Assembly (NCBI RefSeq): GCF_900187285.1
Contig: NZ_LT906470.1
Coordinates: forward strand, 1,441,501-1,505,500
Source: Veillonella rodentium
Lineage (GTDB): Bacteria > Bacillota > Negativicutes > Veillonellales > Veillonellaceae
Direction: 5' to 3'
Length of the DNA: 64,000 nt
Positions 9,734 to 17,522 of the stretch are shown one piece after another. How positions within the stretch are numbered: the stretch's first letter is position 1; the number at the start of each line of letters is the position of its first letter. The translations under genes were made by a program, and so were the position numbers. Under the pieces are notes generated by a model. It did no database searches, was not told where the DNA came from, and saw only the letters and a list, made by a program, of their open reading frames with translations.

Positions 9734-10945
9734 CTATCGATCTTCACCATACCACATAATGTTTTTATATCTCATAGGGTCCGTATCCCCTTCAGTGGAG
9801 AAGCAGAGTACCTTTGAAGACGCATCTAATTCTAATTCTTTCCGTAAGTCTTCATATTCCGGCATCGTCATAATGGCCGTCACCAGTCCTAACGGAACAG
9901 CACCGGACTCACCTGTTGTAATCGGTGTATCGCCCTTAATCGGAGCACCTCCAACGCGCATACCGAGACGTGCAACCCAATCCGGAGCGGCTACAAATAA
10001 ATCTACATGGTTTCGTAAAATATCCCATGACACGGTATTTGGTTCCCCGCATGCAAGTCCTGCCATAATCGTTTCAAGGTCACCATCTACGATGCGAGGG
10101 TCTCCGTCACCGGCAACAGCACCTTTATATAAACATGCCGCTGCTTCGGCTTCTACAACAACGAGTTTCGGTTTCTTCTTTTCATTTTTATATAAATTAC
10201 TGAAGTATCCTACTACGGAACCGGCAAGAGAGCCTACCCCGGCCTGTACAAAAACATGAGTTGGAACCTTGCAATGATCCTCTTCTAATTGAGCTGCCGT
10301 TTCCATAGCCATCGTGCCATAGCCTTGCATAATCCAATTCGGAATTTCTTCATATCCTTCCCATGCTGTATCCTGAACTACAACACCATTCGGCACTTCT
10401 TTAGATTTCTTCGTAGCAAGTCGTACGCACTCATCATAGTTAAATTCTTCGATCGTTACGGTAGCGCCTTCGTTTTCAATCTGTTGTCTACGATACTCCG
10501 TAGAGCCTTTCGGCATAAATACTACCGACTTTTGACCTAATTTATTAGCTGCCCATGCTACACCGCGACCATGATTACCGTCGGTAGCAGTAAAGAATGT
10601 AGCTTGACCAAAATCATCTTTCAGCTTCTTGGATGTCAAAACATCGTATGGCACATCTGCAATCGTTTTACCAAGTTGCTGTGCCACATATTTACCTATC
10701 GCATAAGAACCGCCCAATACTTTGAAAGCATTAAGCCCAAATCGATATGATTCGTCTTTCACATAAAGTGAATCAACACCGATATAAGATGCTAAGTGTT
10801 TAAGTGATACAAGTGGTGTAACGCTATATTGCGGAAAGCTTTCATGAAATGCTTTAGCTTTCTTTATTTCCTGAACATCCATAACTGACAGAAATTTGTC
10901 ACTGGATGGTGCCATCGTATTACGTACCCACTGAATTCGTTCCAT
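9734..10945 (-). CDS. ygeX: 2,3-diaminopropionate ammonia-lyase YgeX
   Basis: A 403-residue fold-type II PLP enzyme that converts 2,3-diaminopropionate to pyruvate and ammonia. The Schiff-base lysine is K75 in LNAFKVLGGSY, and the phosphate-binding residues are in TDGNHGRGVAWAA. Length and motifs match E. coli YgeX closely. An AGGAGG precedes the ATG, and the gene starts nine bases after the regulator gene stop. Studies of gut bacteria place YgeX in anaerobic urate degradation, where a diaminopropionate-like product would feed pyruvate; that link is known for the family, not shown here. Confidence 0.93.
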   Translation of the reverse strand: MERIQWVRNTMAPSSDKFLSVMDVQEIKKAKAFHESFPQYSVTPLVSLKHLASYIGVDSLYVKDESYRFGLNAFKVLGGSYAIGKYVAQQLGKTIADVPYDVLTSKKLKDDFGQATFFTATDGNHGRGVAWAANKLGQKSVVFMPKGSTEYRRQQIENEGATVTIEEFNYDECVRLATKKSKEVPNGVVVQDTAWEGYEEIPNWIMQGYGTMAMETAAQLEEDHCKVPTHVFVQAGVGSLAGSVVGYFSNLYKNEKKKPKLVVVEAEAAACLYKGAVAGDGDPRIVDGDLETIMAGLACGEPNTVSWDILRNHVDLFVAAPDWVARLGMRVGGAPIKGDTPITTGESGAVPLGLVTAIMTMPEYEDLRKELELDASSKVLCFSTEGDTDPMRYKNIMWYGEDR

Positions 10946-10954
10946 ATTAGCCTC

Positions 10955-11587
10955 CTATGATTCTTCCTTAACAGCATTCAAGTCACTATATAAAGTGAAC
11001 TTGGAAATATTAAAATACTCTGCAATCTTCTCAGAAGATTTAGAGATTAAAAAAGCACCCTTATCGTTTAAATAAGCAATCGCTTTAAGACGCTCCGTTT
11101 TATTCATCAAAACACCCGGTTTTCCAACTAATCGCTCTGCGTCTTGGAGTAAGTCATCCAATAAATCGGAAACACTGGTTGTAATCCTTTCAACCGATTC
11201 GGAATCATCATTTCCAATGCCGATAAGATGTTCCAATGTACTGTGCATCATAACCAAATCTGTTATATCCTGGTTAATTCCTAACAAATACGCGATCTTA
11301 CCGTTATCATCACGGATATACATCGTTGATGATCGCAAGACACGACCTTCCTTCGTTTTTGTAAGATATCCAAAACGACCGTCCCCTCCATCATCATGAC
11401 GAAGTACATCCAGAACAACATGAGACGGACCGTCTCCGACATGACGATTTGTTATATTCCCATTTTCAATATATACAAGGGATGAATCGATATCATGCTG
11501 TAAATCATGTATCAGCACTTCACAAGACTGGCCGAACTGTATGGCTAGTCCATGAGCTATGACCCGTAACCGATCCAACGTACTCAT
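10955..11587 (-). CDS. YheO-type PAS/HTH transcriptional regulator of the purine cluster
   Basis: The 210-residue product has an N-terminal YheO-like PAS domain (about residues 10-115, with FGQSCEVLIHDL and LGINQDITDLV) and a C-terminal HTH_22 helix-turn-helix (about 165-208, ending IAEYFNISKFTLYSDLNAV). This is the DauR/YheO architecture. The ATG at 11587 is taken because AGAGGG lies upstream; an earlier in-frame GTG overlaps that ribosome binding site. It is the first gene of the ygeX-ygeY transcript and lies right behind the operator-like palindrome, so it probably senses a pathway metabolite and controls its own operon. Confidence 0.85.
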   Translation of the reverse strand: MSTLDRLRVIAHGLAIQFGQSCEVLIHDLQHDIDSSLVYIENGNITNRHVGDGPSHVVLDVLRHDDGGDGRFGYLTKTKEGRVLRSSTMYIRDDNGKIAYLLGINQDITDLVMMHSTLEHLIGIGNDDSESVERITTSVSDLLDDLLQDAERLVGKPGVLMNKTERLKAIAYLNDKGAFLISKSSEKIAEYFNISKFTLYSDLNAVKEES

Positions 11588-11689
11588 CGATATAATCACC
11601 CTCTCATCTATACATGGTCATGTTAATTTACAACCTTACTATAGCCTTCATCGGTATATTTAGATTTTCTCTAACAATTTTTGTTTATA

Positions 11690-11706
11690 CCTAACAATTT
11701 GTTAGG
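11690..11706. promoter_or_regulatory. Palindromic operator candidate CCTAACA-ATT-TGTTAGG
   Basis: A perfect seven-base inverted repeat with a three-base centre lies just downstream of the -10 box of the purine-cluster promoter, covering about +7 to +23. The left part CTAACAATTT is repeated at 11671-11680, exactly 20 bp away, or about two helical turns. This spacing suggests cooperative binding of a repressor, most simply the adjacent YheO-type regulator. Confidence 0.6.
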
Positions 11707-11719
11707 TCTCTTTACTTTG

Positions 11720-11748
11720 ATTATAGTCATATGTTTATAAAAACGCAA
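11720..11748 (-). promoter_or_regulatory. Sigma-70-type promoter of the regulator-ygeX-ygeY operon
   Basis: On the minus strand TTGCGT (11748-11743) is followed after exactly 17 bases by a perfect TATAAT (11725-11720). Transcription would start near 11713 and give a leader of about 125 bases. The rest of the 11588-11980 gap holds the operator, an AT-rich stretch, a small tandem repeat and the flavodoxin terminator. Confidence 0.7.
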
Positions 11749-11890
11749 CCATATTATGCATAAAAGTTATTTATAAATATAATTTTATATGTAATTTTTT
11801 ATAAGAGCACAGAAAATGCTATGAATACAGCTGTTTTATACCATCTATATCATATAGATATCAAAATAAATTCTGACTCATATATCATTA

Positions 11891-11920
11891 ACGTAACCAT
11901 GAAAAACGTAACCATGAAAA
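11891..11920. repeat. Perfect tandem duplication of a 15-bp unit
   Basis: The unit ACGTAACCATGAAAA occurs twice head to tail, directly beyond the flavodoxin terminator. No function is apparent; it may be a recent slippage event. Confidence 0.8.
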
Positions 11921-11965
11921 CAGAAAAAAAGGCTGTAATAATGACATCGTCATTATTACAGCCTT
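11921..11965 (-). terminator. Rho-independent terminator of the DUF3793-flavodoxin operon
   Basis: A perfect 17-bp stem (11929-11945 with 11949-11965) and three-base loop, starting 15 bases after the flavodoxin stop, is followed on the minus strand by TTTTTCTG. Confidence 0.9.
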
Positions 11966-11980
11966 ATCTATTCTATTATA

Positions 11981-12400
11981 TTATGCATTCGCCAATGTTT
12001 TACCTAATTCTTGACATTGTGCTTTACCATCATCATCAGGTTCACCCAAAATAGCAACGCCGTCAGCAACAAGTACTCCACCGGCATCTTTAATGCGAGC
12101 GCCCCAATCTTCAAGCCATGTACCGCCCCAACCATAGGAGCCGAAGATGGCCAATTTCTTGCCACTCAATTTACCTTCCAATTCAGTGTAGAACGGTTCA
12201 AATTCGCCTTCTTCAAGTTGTTCCGCACCCATATCTGCACAACCGAGAGCTAATTTTTCATAAGCAGCTGCTTCATCTACGGATACTTCAGAAACAGATT
12301 TAACTTCCACGTCCTGACCAGCAGCCTTGATACCTTCAGCTACTTCGTGTGCCATTTGTTCTGTATTACCTGTACCGGACCAATAAATTACACCAATCAT
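11981..12400 (-). CDS. Flavodoxin
   Basis: A 139-residue flavodoxin, a soluble FMN electron carrier. The phosphate loop WSGTGNTEQMA is at residues 6-16, and the aromatic flavin loop FGSYGWGGTWLEDW is near residue 90. The ATG at 12400 has AGGAGG eight bases upstream; longer in-frame extensions would overlap the preceding gene. It is co-transcribed with the upstream DUF3793 gene (10-bp gap), a pairing that recurs in anaerobic Firmicutes as far as I recall. It may serve as electron donor for an iron or haem-related reaction, but its partner is unknown. Confidence 0.93.
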   Translation of the reverse strand: MIGVIYWSGTGNTEQMAHEVAEGIKAAGQDVEVKSVSEVSVDEAAAYEKLALGCADMGAEQLEEGEFEPFYTELEGKLSGKKLAIFGSYGWGGTWLEDWGARIKDAGGVLVADGVAILGEPDDDGKAQCQELGKTLANA

Positions 12401-12410
12401 CTTGTACCTC

Positions 12411-12998
12411 CTAGGCCGTTCTTGCGACCAATGAACCAAATGTTTTTCCCAACATCAATTGAGTTTGACAATACCGTCGACATGCTTTATAACACATGAA
12501 AGAACGCTGTGCGCCTATCACATCATCATAGACTTTCCATTCCCCGCACATGTGGTAGCCTGCACCACGTCGTGAAATAAAGTATTTCACATCGGTTAGA
12601 GGATATCCGAGAAATACACCGATTTCATGAGGAAAATCAACGCTAGCTTCCATACGGTACCGCAAATGTTCAAGCATTTCCATAATACTCATCCGCTCAT
12701 GATAACCGTATGCTTTCAAGAATGTCATCACCGCAGGTTGCCGCACATAGTCTCGTAATTGGGTTTCACGAAACACCAGTAACAGTCTACGCGCTTTACA
12801 GCGACACAATTCAAAGAAGAACAAACCCTTTTCATTGAACTCTTTATTATATTCAGTCAATACAAATTGGATCTGCTCATTCATGTCCCGTGGAATAGAA
12901 ACCAAATTCGATAGCTTGATGCCACGAATTGCCGGTGCACAATGAAATCCAATGATTTGGTCAATTGAATTCATCAAAGTTTTACCTACCTGCTGCAT
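12411..12998 (-). CDS. DUF3793 family protein
   Basis: A 195-residue soluble protein recognised as DUF3793 by overall pattern. Visible motifs are FHCAPAIRGIK near the start, FFFELCRCKARRLLLVFRE in the middle and PHEIGVFLGYPLTDVKYFI followed by CGEWKVY. The function of the family is unknown. Many Cys and His residues (FHCAP, LCRCK, YHMCGEW, MCYKACRRYC) could bind metal or haem. It precedes flavodoxin by 10 bp in one operon. The ATG at 12998 lacks a good ribosome binding site; the internal ATG at 12974 (MNSIDQ) with GGTAGG upstream is an alternative start. Confidence 0.8.
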   Translation of the reverse strand: MQQVGKTLMNSIDQIIGFHCAPAIRGIKLSNLVSIPRDMNEQIQFVLTEYNKEFNEKGLFFFELCRCKARRLLLVFRETQLRDYVRQPAVMTFLKAYGYHERMSIMEMLEHLRYRMEASVDFPHEIGVFLGYPLTDVKYFISRRGAGYHMCGEWKVYDDVIGAQRSFMCYKACRRYCQTQLMLGKTFGSLVARTA

Positions 12999-13042
12999 AT
13001 CTACATAGGATGTTTTTATTTGAGAACAATTCCTATATCCAC

Positions 13043-13071
13043 ATGGTACTCTTGATGAGAAAAATTGTCAA
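13043..13071 (-). promoter_or_regulatory. Promoter of the DUF3793-flavodoxin operon
   Basis: A perfect TTGACA (13071-13066) is followed after 17 bases by TACCAT (13048-13043) on the minus strand, about 45 bases before the DUF3793 start. Confidence 0.55.
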
Positions 13072-13097
13072 GAATAATTGATATATACTTTCAATAT

Positions 13098-13736
13098 TTA
13101 TTTAGTTTTGCTTTGTAATAATTCTTTTACCTTTGGAAATATCTTGGCATCACTTTCCGCATCAATAGCTATAAAACGGGCTTTAGGGCCTGTATACTTG
13201 TCATCGAACAACATGACATGCAAAACTTCTTCGTAAGAATTATTATTAGCTACACCCCTATGTTTTAATGTTCCTTCATATGCATTCCCCTGTTTAGCTA
13301 ACGGAGTAACAACGGTAAATGTACCAAGAACAGAATTATTTCCACTGTTAATAGAGGATACCAACGCCCCTAATGTGGATGAATCCGTACTAATGCCTCT
13401 GTTTTCACCCATAAATCCGGTTAACTGCCTACCTAAAACCACATCGGCATAAACGGCATAATTCATTTCATTTCCGTTTTTGATATTCAATGTATATACA
13501 TTGGCAGATGTAGCGCCGGCATCTAACAAAGCGGCTCTAACGTCCTTCTTGCCATCTGCGGCGAAGAGGGCTTTCGGATTATTGTTATACACCGTCACGC
13601 CCTCCGGCATTTTAATACCTTGATACGTAGTATTTTGGTTTTTATTCATAACCGTCTTAATATTGGCAGCAGAACTTGCAGCCGGAACATTAGCCAAAAC
13701 AGAGGCTGCAATTGCAAGTAATAGTAATTTTTTCAT
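13098..13736 (-). CDS. Secreted protein of unknown function
   Basis: I do not recognise the family. The 212-residue product starts with a clear signal peptide (MKKLLLLAIAASVLANVPA, cleavage near SSAA), so it is exported. It has no cysteine and is not a lipoprotein. The mature part contains segments of mixed charge and a possible repeat-poor beta-rich fold. Two adjacent ATGs are present; the second (13736) is better spaced from GAGGAG. It stands between glnS and the DUF3793 operon with no obvious functional link to either. Confidence 0.7.
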   Translation of the reverse strand: MKKLLLLAIAASVLANVPAASSAANIKTVMNKNQNTTYQGIKMPEGVTVYNNNPKALFAADGKKDVRAALLDAGATSANVYTLNIKNGNEMNYAVYADVVLGRQLTGFMGENRGISTDSSTLGALVSSINSGNNSVLGTFTVVTPLAKQGNAYEGTLKHRGVANNNSYEEVLHVMLFDDKYTGPKARFIAIDAESDAKIFPKVKELLQSKTK

Positions 13737-13770
13737 CATAGCTCCTCAATTGATTAGAACATATTTAATG

Positions 13771-13799
13771 AAGAACCGCCCACACGGGACGGTTCTTTA
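13771..13799 (-). terminator. Possible glnS terminator
   Basis: An eight-base stem AAGAACCG/CGGTTCTT around an 11-base loop lies about 60 bases past the glnS stop. The trailing sequence on the minus strand (CATTAAATATG) is T-poor, so efficiency is doubtful. Confidence 0.5.
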
Positions 13800-13860
13800 A
13801 AAATTTCGTATCGATTCATTTTACCACGATTGTTTAAATAAATTCTGAATCATAATACAA

Positions 13861-15549
13861 TTATTTCTTCTGTTGCTTAGCCCAGCTGTCACGCAAACCG
13901 ACGATACGATTCACCACGATATGATCGGATGTGCTATCTTTATCGGTTACAAAATAACCTTGGCGTAAGAATTGAAAGTGATCTCCCAGCACAGTTGTAG
14001 CTAAGGATGCCTCGCCTTTACTATGTAAAACCTGTAGCGACTCATGGTTAAAGCTTGCTAAGAAATCCTTATCATCCGCATCTTCACGCAATAAATAGTC
14101 ATATAAACGCGTTTCAATATCCACCGCAGAGGATGCTTCCACCCAATGCAACGTGCCTTTTACTTTGCGCGTGCAACCGCTACCGCTCTTCGTTTCAGGA
14201 TCATAGGTACAGTGAATTTTCGTAATATTTCCATCCCCGTCCTTCACGATATCTGTGCAAGTCACGAAATAAGCCCCTTTGAGACGTACTTCTTTTCCGG
14301 GAGCCAAACGGAAGAATTTTTTTACCGGTTCCTCCATAAAGTCGTTGCGTTCGATGTAAACTTCACGGCCGAATACAACCTCACGGGTACCGAGTTCTTC
14401 GTTTTCAGGATTATTTTCTATGGTCACGAATTCGGTTTGCCCCTCAGGATAGTTCGTAATGACGACTTTCACAGGATCCAATACCACCATAGGGCGCGTA
14501 GCTTTTAATTTCAAATCCTCGCGAATACAGAATTCGAGAAGCGCAATATCTACCATACTGTCCGCCTTAGCCACGCCGATACGATCGCAGAAATCGCGAA
14601 TCGCAGCCGGTGTATATCCTCGACGGCGCAATCCGGAAATGGTCGGCATCCGGGGATCATCCCAGCCGGACACAAGCCCCGCCTCAACGAGAGCGCGCAA
14701 TTTACGTTTGGACATAACCATTTTGGTAACATTCAGCCGGGCGAATTCGATTTGTCGTGGAATTTCGGTATCGTCCCAGTCCTCCAGAACCCATTCATAT
14801 AACGGGCGATGAACTTCAAACTCCAAGGTGCAAATGGAGTGCGTAACGCGTTCAATCGCATCCTCAATGGGATGAGCGAAGTCATACATAGGATAGATTT
14901 TCCATTCGCCGCCTGTACGATGATGGTCCGCATTCACGATGCGGTACAAAACGGGATCGCGCATAACGATATTGGGATCAGCCATGTCGATTTTCGCACG
15001 TAAAACCTTTTCACCATCCTTAAATTTACCGTTTTTCATATCTTCAAAGAGAGCCAAATTCTCTTCAACACTACGGTCGCGATAAGGGCTGTTCGTACCA
15101 GGCGTGGAAAAATCACCACGCGTTTGACGAATTTCATCCGCCGTCTGGTCATCTACATAAGCTTTGCCAAGCGTGATTAATTTCTTGGCATATTCATACA
15201 TCTGTCCGAAATAGTCCGATGCATAACGCACATCCCCGTTCCAATCAAAACCGAGCCACTTCACATCATCCATAATGGAGTTTACGTATTCCACATCCTC
15301 CTTCGTCGGATTTGTATCGTCAAAGCGCAAATTTGTGAGCCCATTGTATTCCTTACCGAGTCCGAAGTTCAGGCAAATAGATTTTGCATGACCTATATGC
15401 AGATATCCGTTCGGCTCCGGCGGAAAACGGGTCAATACACGCCCGCCGTAACGACCGTTTTCATTATCCTTATTAATTTCAGCTTCGATAAAGTTAACTG
15501 ATACAACTTCTTCCGGAGCTACCGATTGTTCAATATCTTTATGTTCCAA
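13861..15549 (-). CDS. glnS: Glutaminyl-tRNA synthetase
   Basis: A class I aminoacyl-tRNA synthetase of 562 residues that charges tRNA-Gln. The HIGH-type motif is in [14 protein letters not shown] and the KMSKS-type motif is VMSKRKL; the C-terminal anticodon-binding beta barrels follow. The start is placed at TTG 15549 (product EHKDIEQ...), because GTGGAGG lies eight bases upstream; a GTG at 15564 overlaps that site. The presence of glnS means that direct charging of tRNA-Gln is possible in this organism. Confidence 0.95.
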   Translation of the reverse strand: MEHKDIEQSVAPEEVVSVNFIEAEINKDNENGRYGGRVLTRFPPEPNGYLHIGHAKSICLNFGLGKEYNGLTNLRFDDTNPTKEDVEYVNSIMDDVKWLGFDWNGDVRYASDYFGQMYEYAKKLITLGKAYVDDQTADEIRQTRGDFSTPGTNSPYRDRSVEENLALFEDMKNGKFKDGEKVLRAKIDMADPNIVMRDPVLYRIVNADHHRTGGEWKIYPMYDFAHPIEDAIERVTHSICTLEFEVHRPLYEWVLEDWDDTEIPRQIEFARLNVTKMVMSKRKLRALVEAGLVSGWDDPRMPTISGLRRRGYTPAAIRDFCDRIGVAKADSMVDIALLEFCIREDLKLKATRPMVVLDPVKVVITNYPEGQTEFVTIENNPENEELGTREVVFGREVYIERNDFMEEPVKKFFRLAPGKEVRLKGAYFVTCTDIVKDGDGNITKIHCTYDPETKSGSGCTRKVKGTLHWVEASSAVDIETRLYDYLLREDADDKDFLASFNHESLQVLHSKGEASLATTVLGDHFQFLRQGYFVTDKDSTSDHIVVNRIVGLRDSWAKQQKK

Positions 15550-15633
15550 CGTTATAACCTCCACATGATAAATATTCTTTTATTTTACCATATATCGCAT
15601 AAGACCGCACATATTTCATATTCTTGTGAAAGT

Positions 15634-16689
15634 TTAATCGAAATCGCTCAAATCAACGCCGACTTTTTTCAATTCCTCCAAGGCGATTTCCTCTGTCAAA
15701 ACAGATTTCTTGTAATTCACTTCTTCGTTGACACATGTTTTAAGCGGTTTCTTATGAACTCCGGCGATGATATTATCCGCCGTCAGAATAGACATATCAT
15801 AACGAGTTCTGTCTGTATAGGAACCTATATGCGGCACGATCAAACAATTTTCTACACATAGCAGCGGATGATCTGCCGGCAATGGTTCAGGATCTGTTAC
15901 ATCAAGGGCCGCATAATCGATTTCACCCGTTTCAAGAGCATTGATCAAGGCTTCCGTATCAACGATAGGCCCACGCCCCACATTCACGAACAATGCGGTA
16001 TTTTTCATTTTCCTGAAAAATGCTTCATCGCACATATGGTATGTTTCATCAGTAAGAGGAGCCATAACACAAACCACGTCACTGGTCGCTAACAGCTCAT
16101 CGAGTTCCATATAAGTCGTTTTATATAATTTATCATCATTACGCGGATGACGATTATGATACACAACTGTCATGCCAAATGCGCGTGCACGCCGTGAAAT
16201 GGATACCCCGATTGCCCCCATACCGATGATTCCCAAGGTACGACGACTCAAATCGAAGCCCTTAATATTGGACGGTCTTTGTGCCCATCGACCGTTTTTT
16301 ACAAAATTTGCATTCTCCAAAATCCGACGACTCGCAGTAGCGATTAATGTAAAAGCCAGTTCAGCAACCGTTTCATTGAGAACGCCCGGTGTATTACCAT
16401 AAGGAATCCCTGCCGCCGTCAAATCATCGATTTTCACATTATCATAACCCACCGCAGCTTGTGCGATAACCTTCAAATTCGGAGCATTTTTGATAAGATC
16501 AGCATCTACATCGAGCGGTCTAACGCTCCATAAGCCATCGGCTTCGACAAGCCACTCTTTTAACGTCTCGCGAGGCATCACCGTCTTTTCAGTCCATTGA
16601 CGTACCTCTACATGCTCTTTTAAATATGCGATCGCATCTTTGCGAACAAGTCCGTTTACAACTACTAGAGGTTTTCGTTCCATATGCAT
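15634..16689 (-). CDS. D-2-hydroxyacid dehydrogenase (glyoxylate/hydroxypyruvate reductase type)
   Basis: A 351-residue NAD(P)-dependent oxidoreductase. The Rossmann motif LGIIGMGAIGVSISRRARAFG is near residue 155, the catalytic arginine lies in FVNVGRGPIVD, and the glutamate and histidine are in the PEPLPADHPL and VPHIGSYTDRT segments. It should reduce a 2-keto acid such as glyoxylate, hydroxypyruvate or phenylpyruvate; the exact substrate cannot be assigned. The start is ATG 16689 or 16683, both behind GGAGGG. It stands alone between glnS and mscL. Confidence 0.88.
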   Translation of the reverse strand: MHMERKPLVVVNGLVRKDAIAYLKEHVEVRQWTEKTVMPRETLKEWLVEADGLWSVRPLDVDADLIKNAPNLKVIAQAAVGYDNVKIDDLTAAGIPYGNTPGVLNETVAELAFTLIATASRRILENANFVKNGRWAQRPSNIKGFDLSRRTLGIIGMGAIGVSISRRARAFGMTVVYHNRHPRNDDKLYKTTYMELDELLATSDVVCVMAPLTDETYHMCDEAFFRKMKNTALFVNVGRGPIVDTEALINALETGEIDYAALDVTDPEPLPADHPLLCVENCLIVPHIGSYTDRTRYDMSILTADNIIAGVHKKPLKTCVNEEVNYKKSVLTEEIALEELKKVGVDLSDFD

Positions 16690-16725
16690 CAGTCCCTCCA
16701 AACAATTTATAGTATATACATATAT

Positions 16726-16753
16726 ATTATACTAGAGCGTAAATCTAATACAA
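16726..16753 (-). promoter_or_regulatory. Promoter of the hydroxyacid dehydrogenase gene
   Basis: TTGTAT (16753-16748) and a perfect TATAAT (16731-16726) are spaced by 16 bases on the minus strand, about 40 bases before the start codon. The -35 box sits in the T-tract of the preceding mscL terminator. Confidence 0.5.
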
Positions 16754-16757
16754 TAAA

Positions 16758-16821
16758 AAAGAATTCCCGTACTTGTGCAGCAACATCAGGAATATGAGCG
16801 GGCAAGTATAGGAATTCTTCT
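16758..16821 (-). terminator. mscL terminator (long hairpin)
   Basis: The inverted arms AGAATTCC...GGAATTCT extend into GTACTTG/CAAGTAT. On the minus strand the hairpin is followed by a six-T run. It starts about 50 bases past the mscL stop. Confidence 0.8.
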
Positions 16822-16869
16822 TTATTAGATGAGAGCAGATTAAGAGCTTTACCAAAATCGAAATATAAA

Positions 16870-17337
16870 TTATTTCAAATCTGCAGTACAGTTAGGACAT
16901 TTAACTGCATCAATATTGATTTCAGATTTACAATATTGACATTCTTTCGTTGCAGGAGCTTCAGCAACGTCCTCTTCTTTTGCGGATTTCATCATTTTAG
17001 CCAATCCGCGAACCATCAAGAATACAACAAATGCCAAGATTAGGAACTGAATCAAATCAGTGATAAATGTACCGTATGGCAAAACGGAACCGGCTGCACG
17101 CGCCGTAGCGATATCAGCACCGGCCATGAACGCATCTTTAGAACCTGTGCTCAATGGCAAATATAAATTGCTGAAATCAATACCGCCTGTGAACACGCTG
17201 AGGACAGGCATAAACAAATTGTTTACAACAGAATTAACCAATGCTGTGAAAGCAGCACCAATAATCATACCTATAGCTAGGTCCATCATGTTACCTTTGA
17301 ACGCAAAGGCTTTAAAATCGTTTAAAAATTCTTTCAT
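16870..17337 (-). CDS. mscL: Large-conductance mechanosensitive channel MscL with C-terminal zinc ribbon
   Basis: A 155-residue membrane channel that releases solutes on hypo-osmotic shock. TM1 is recognisable as DLAIGMIIGAAFTALVNSVVNNLFMP and TM2 as FITDLIQFLILAFVVFLMV. After the usual cytoplasmic helix a CQYC...CPNC (C-x2-C-x11-C-x2-C) zinc-ribbon tail follows. Such tails occur in a subset of MscL proteins. The ATG at 17337 has AGGAG seven bases upstream. It is monocistronic, with its own terminator. Confidence 0.93.
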   Translation of the reverse strand: MKEFLNDFKAFAFKGNMMDLAIGMIIGAAFTALVNSVVNNLFMPVLSVFTGGIDFSNLYLPLSTGSKDAFMAGADIATARAAGSVLPYGTFITDLIQFLILAFVVFLMVRGLAKMMKSAKEEDVAEAPATKECQYCKSEINIDAVKCPNCTADLK

Positions 17338-17522
17338 TTCACTACTCCTAAACACCTGATACTCGAAATCTTTTAATTCCTAAATAATTTATTAATTACT
17401 TTACTAATGATAAAAGATAGAGCCCTCGATGTCAAGATTTTTCGATATAGTTTTCTCAATTTATACCGTACTCTTTTGCATAGGTATCTTATTTCAGTAA
17501 TGAATCAATTACTATGAGGATT

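Noticed and set aside
11821-12054. 77-codon plus-strand reading frame near the flavodoxin terminator
   Set aside because: It crosses the tandem repeat and terminator stem and overlaps the flavodoxin gene on the other strand.
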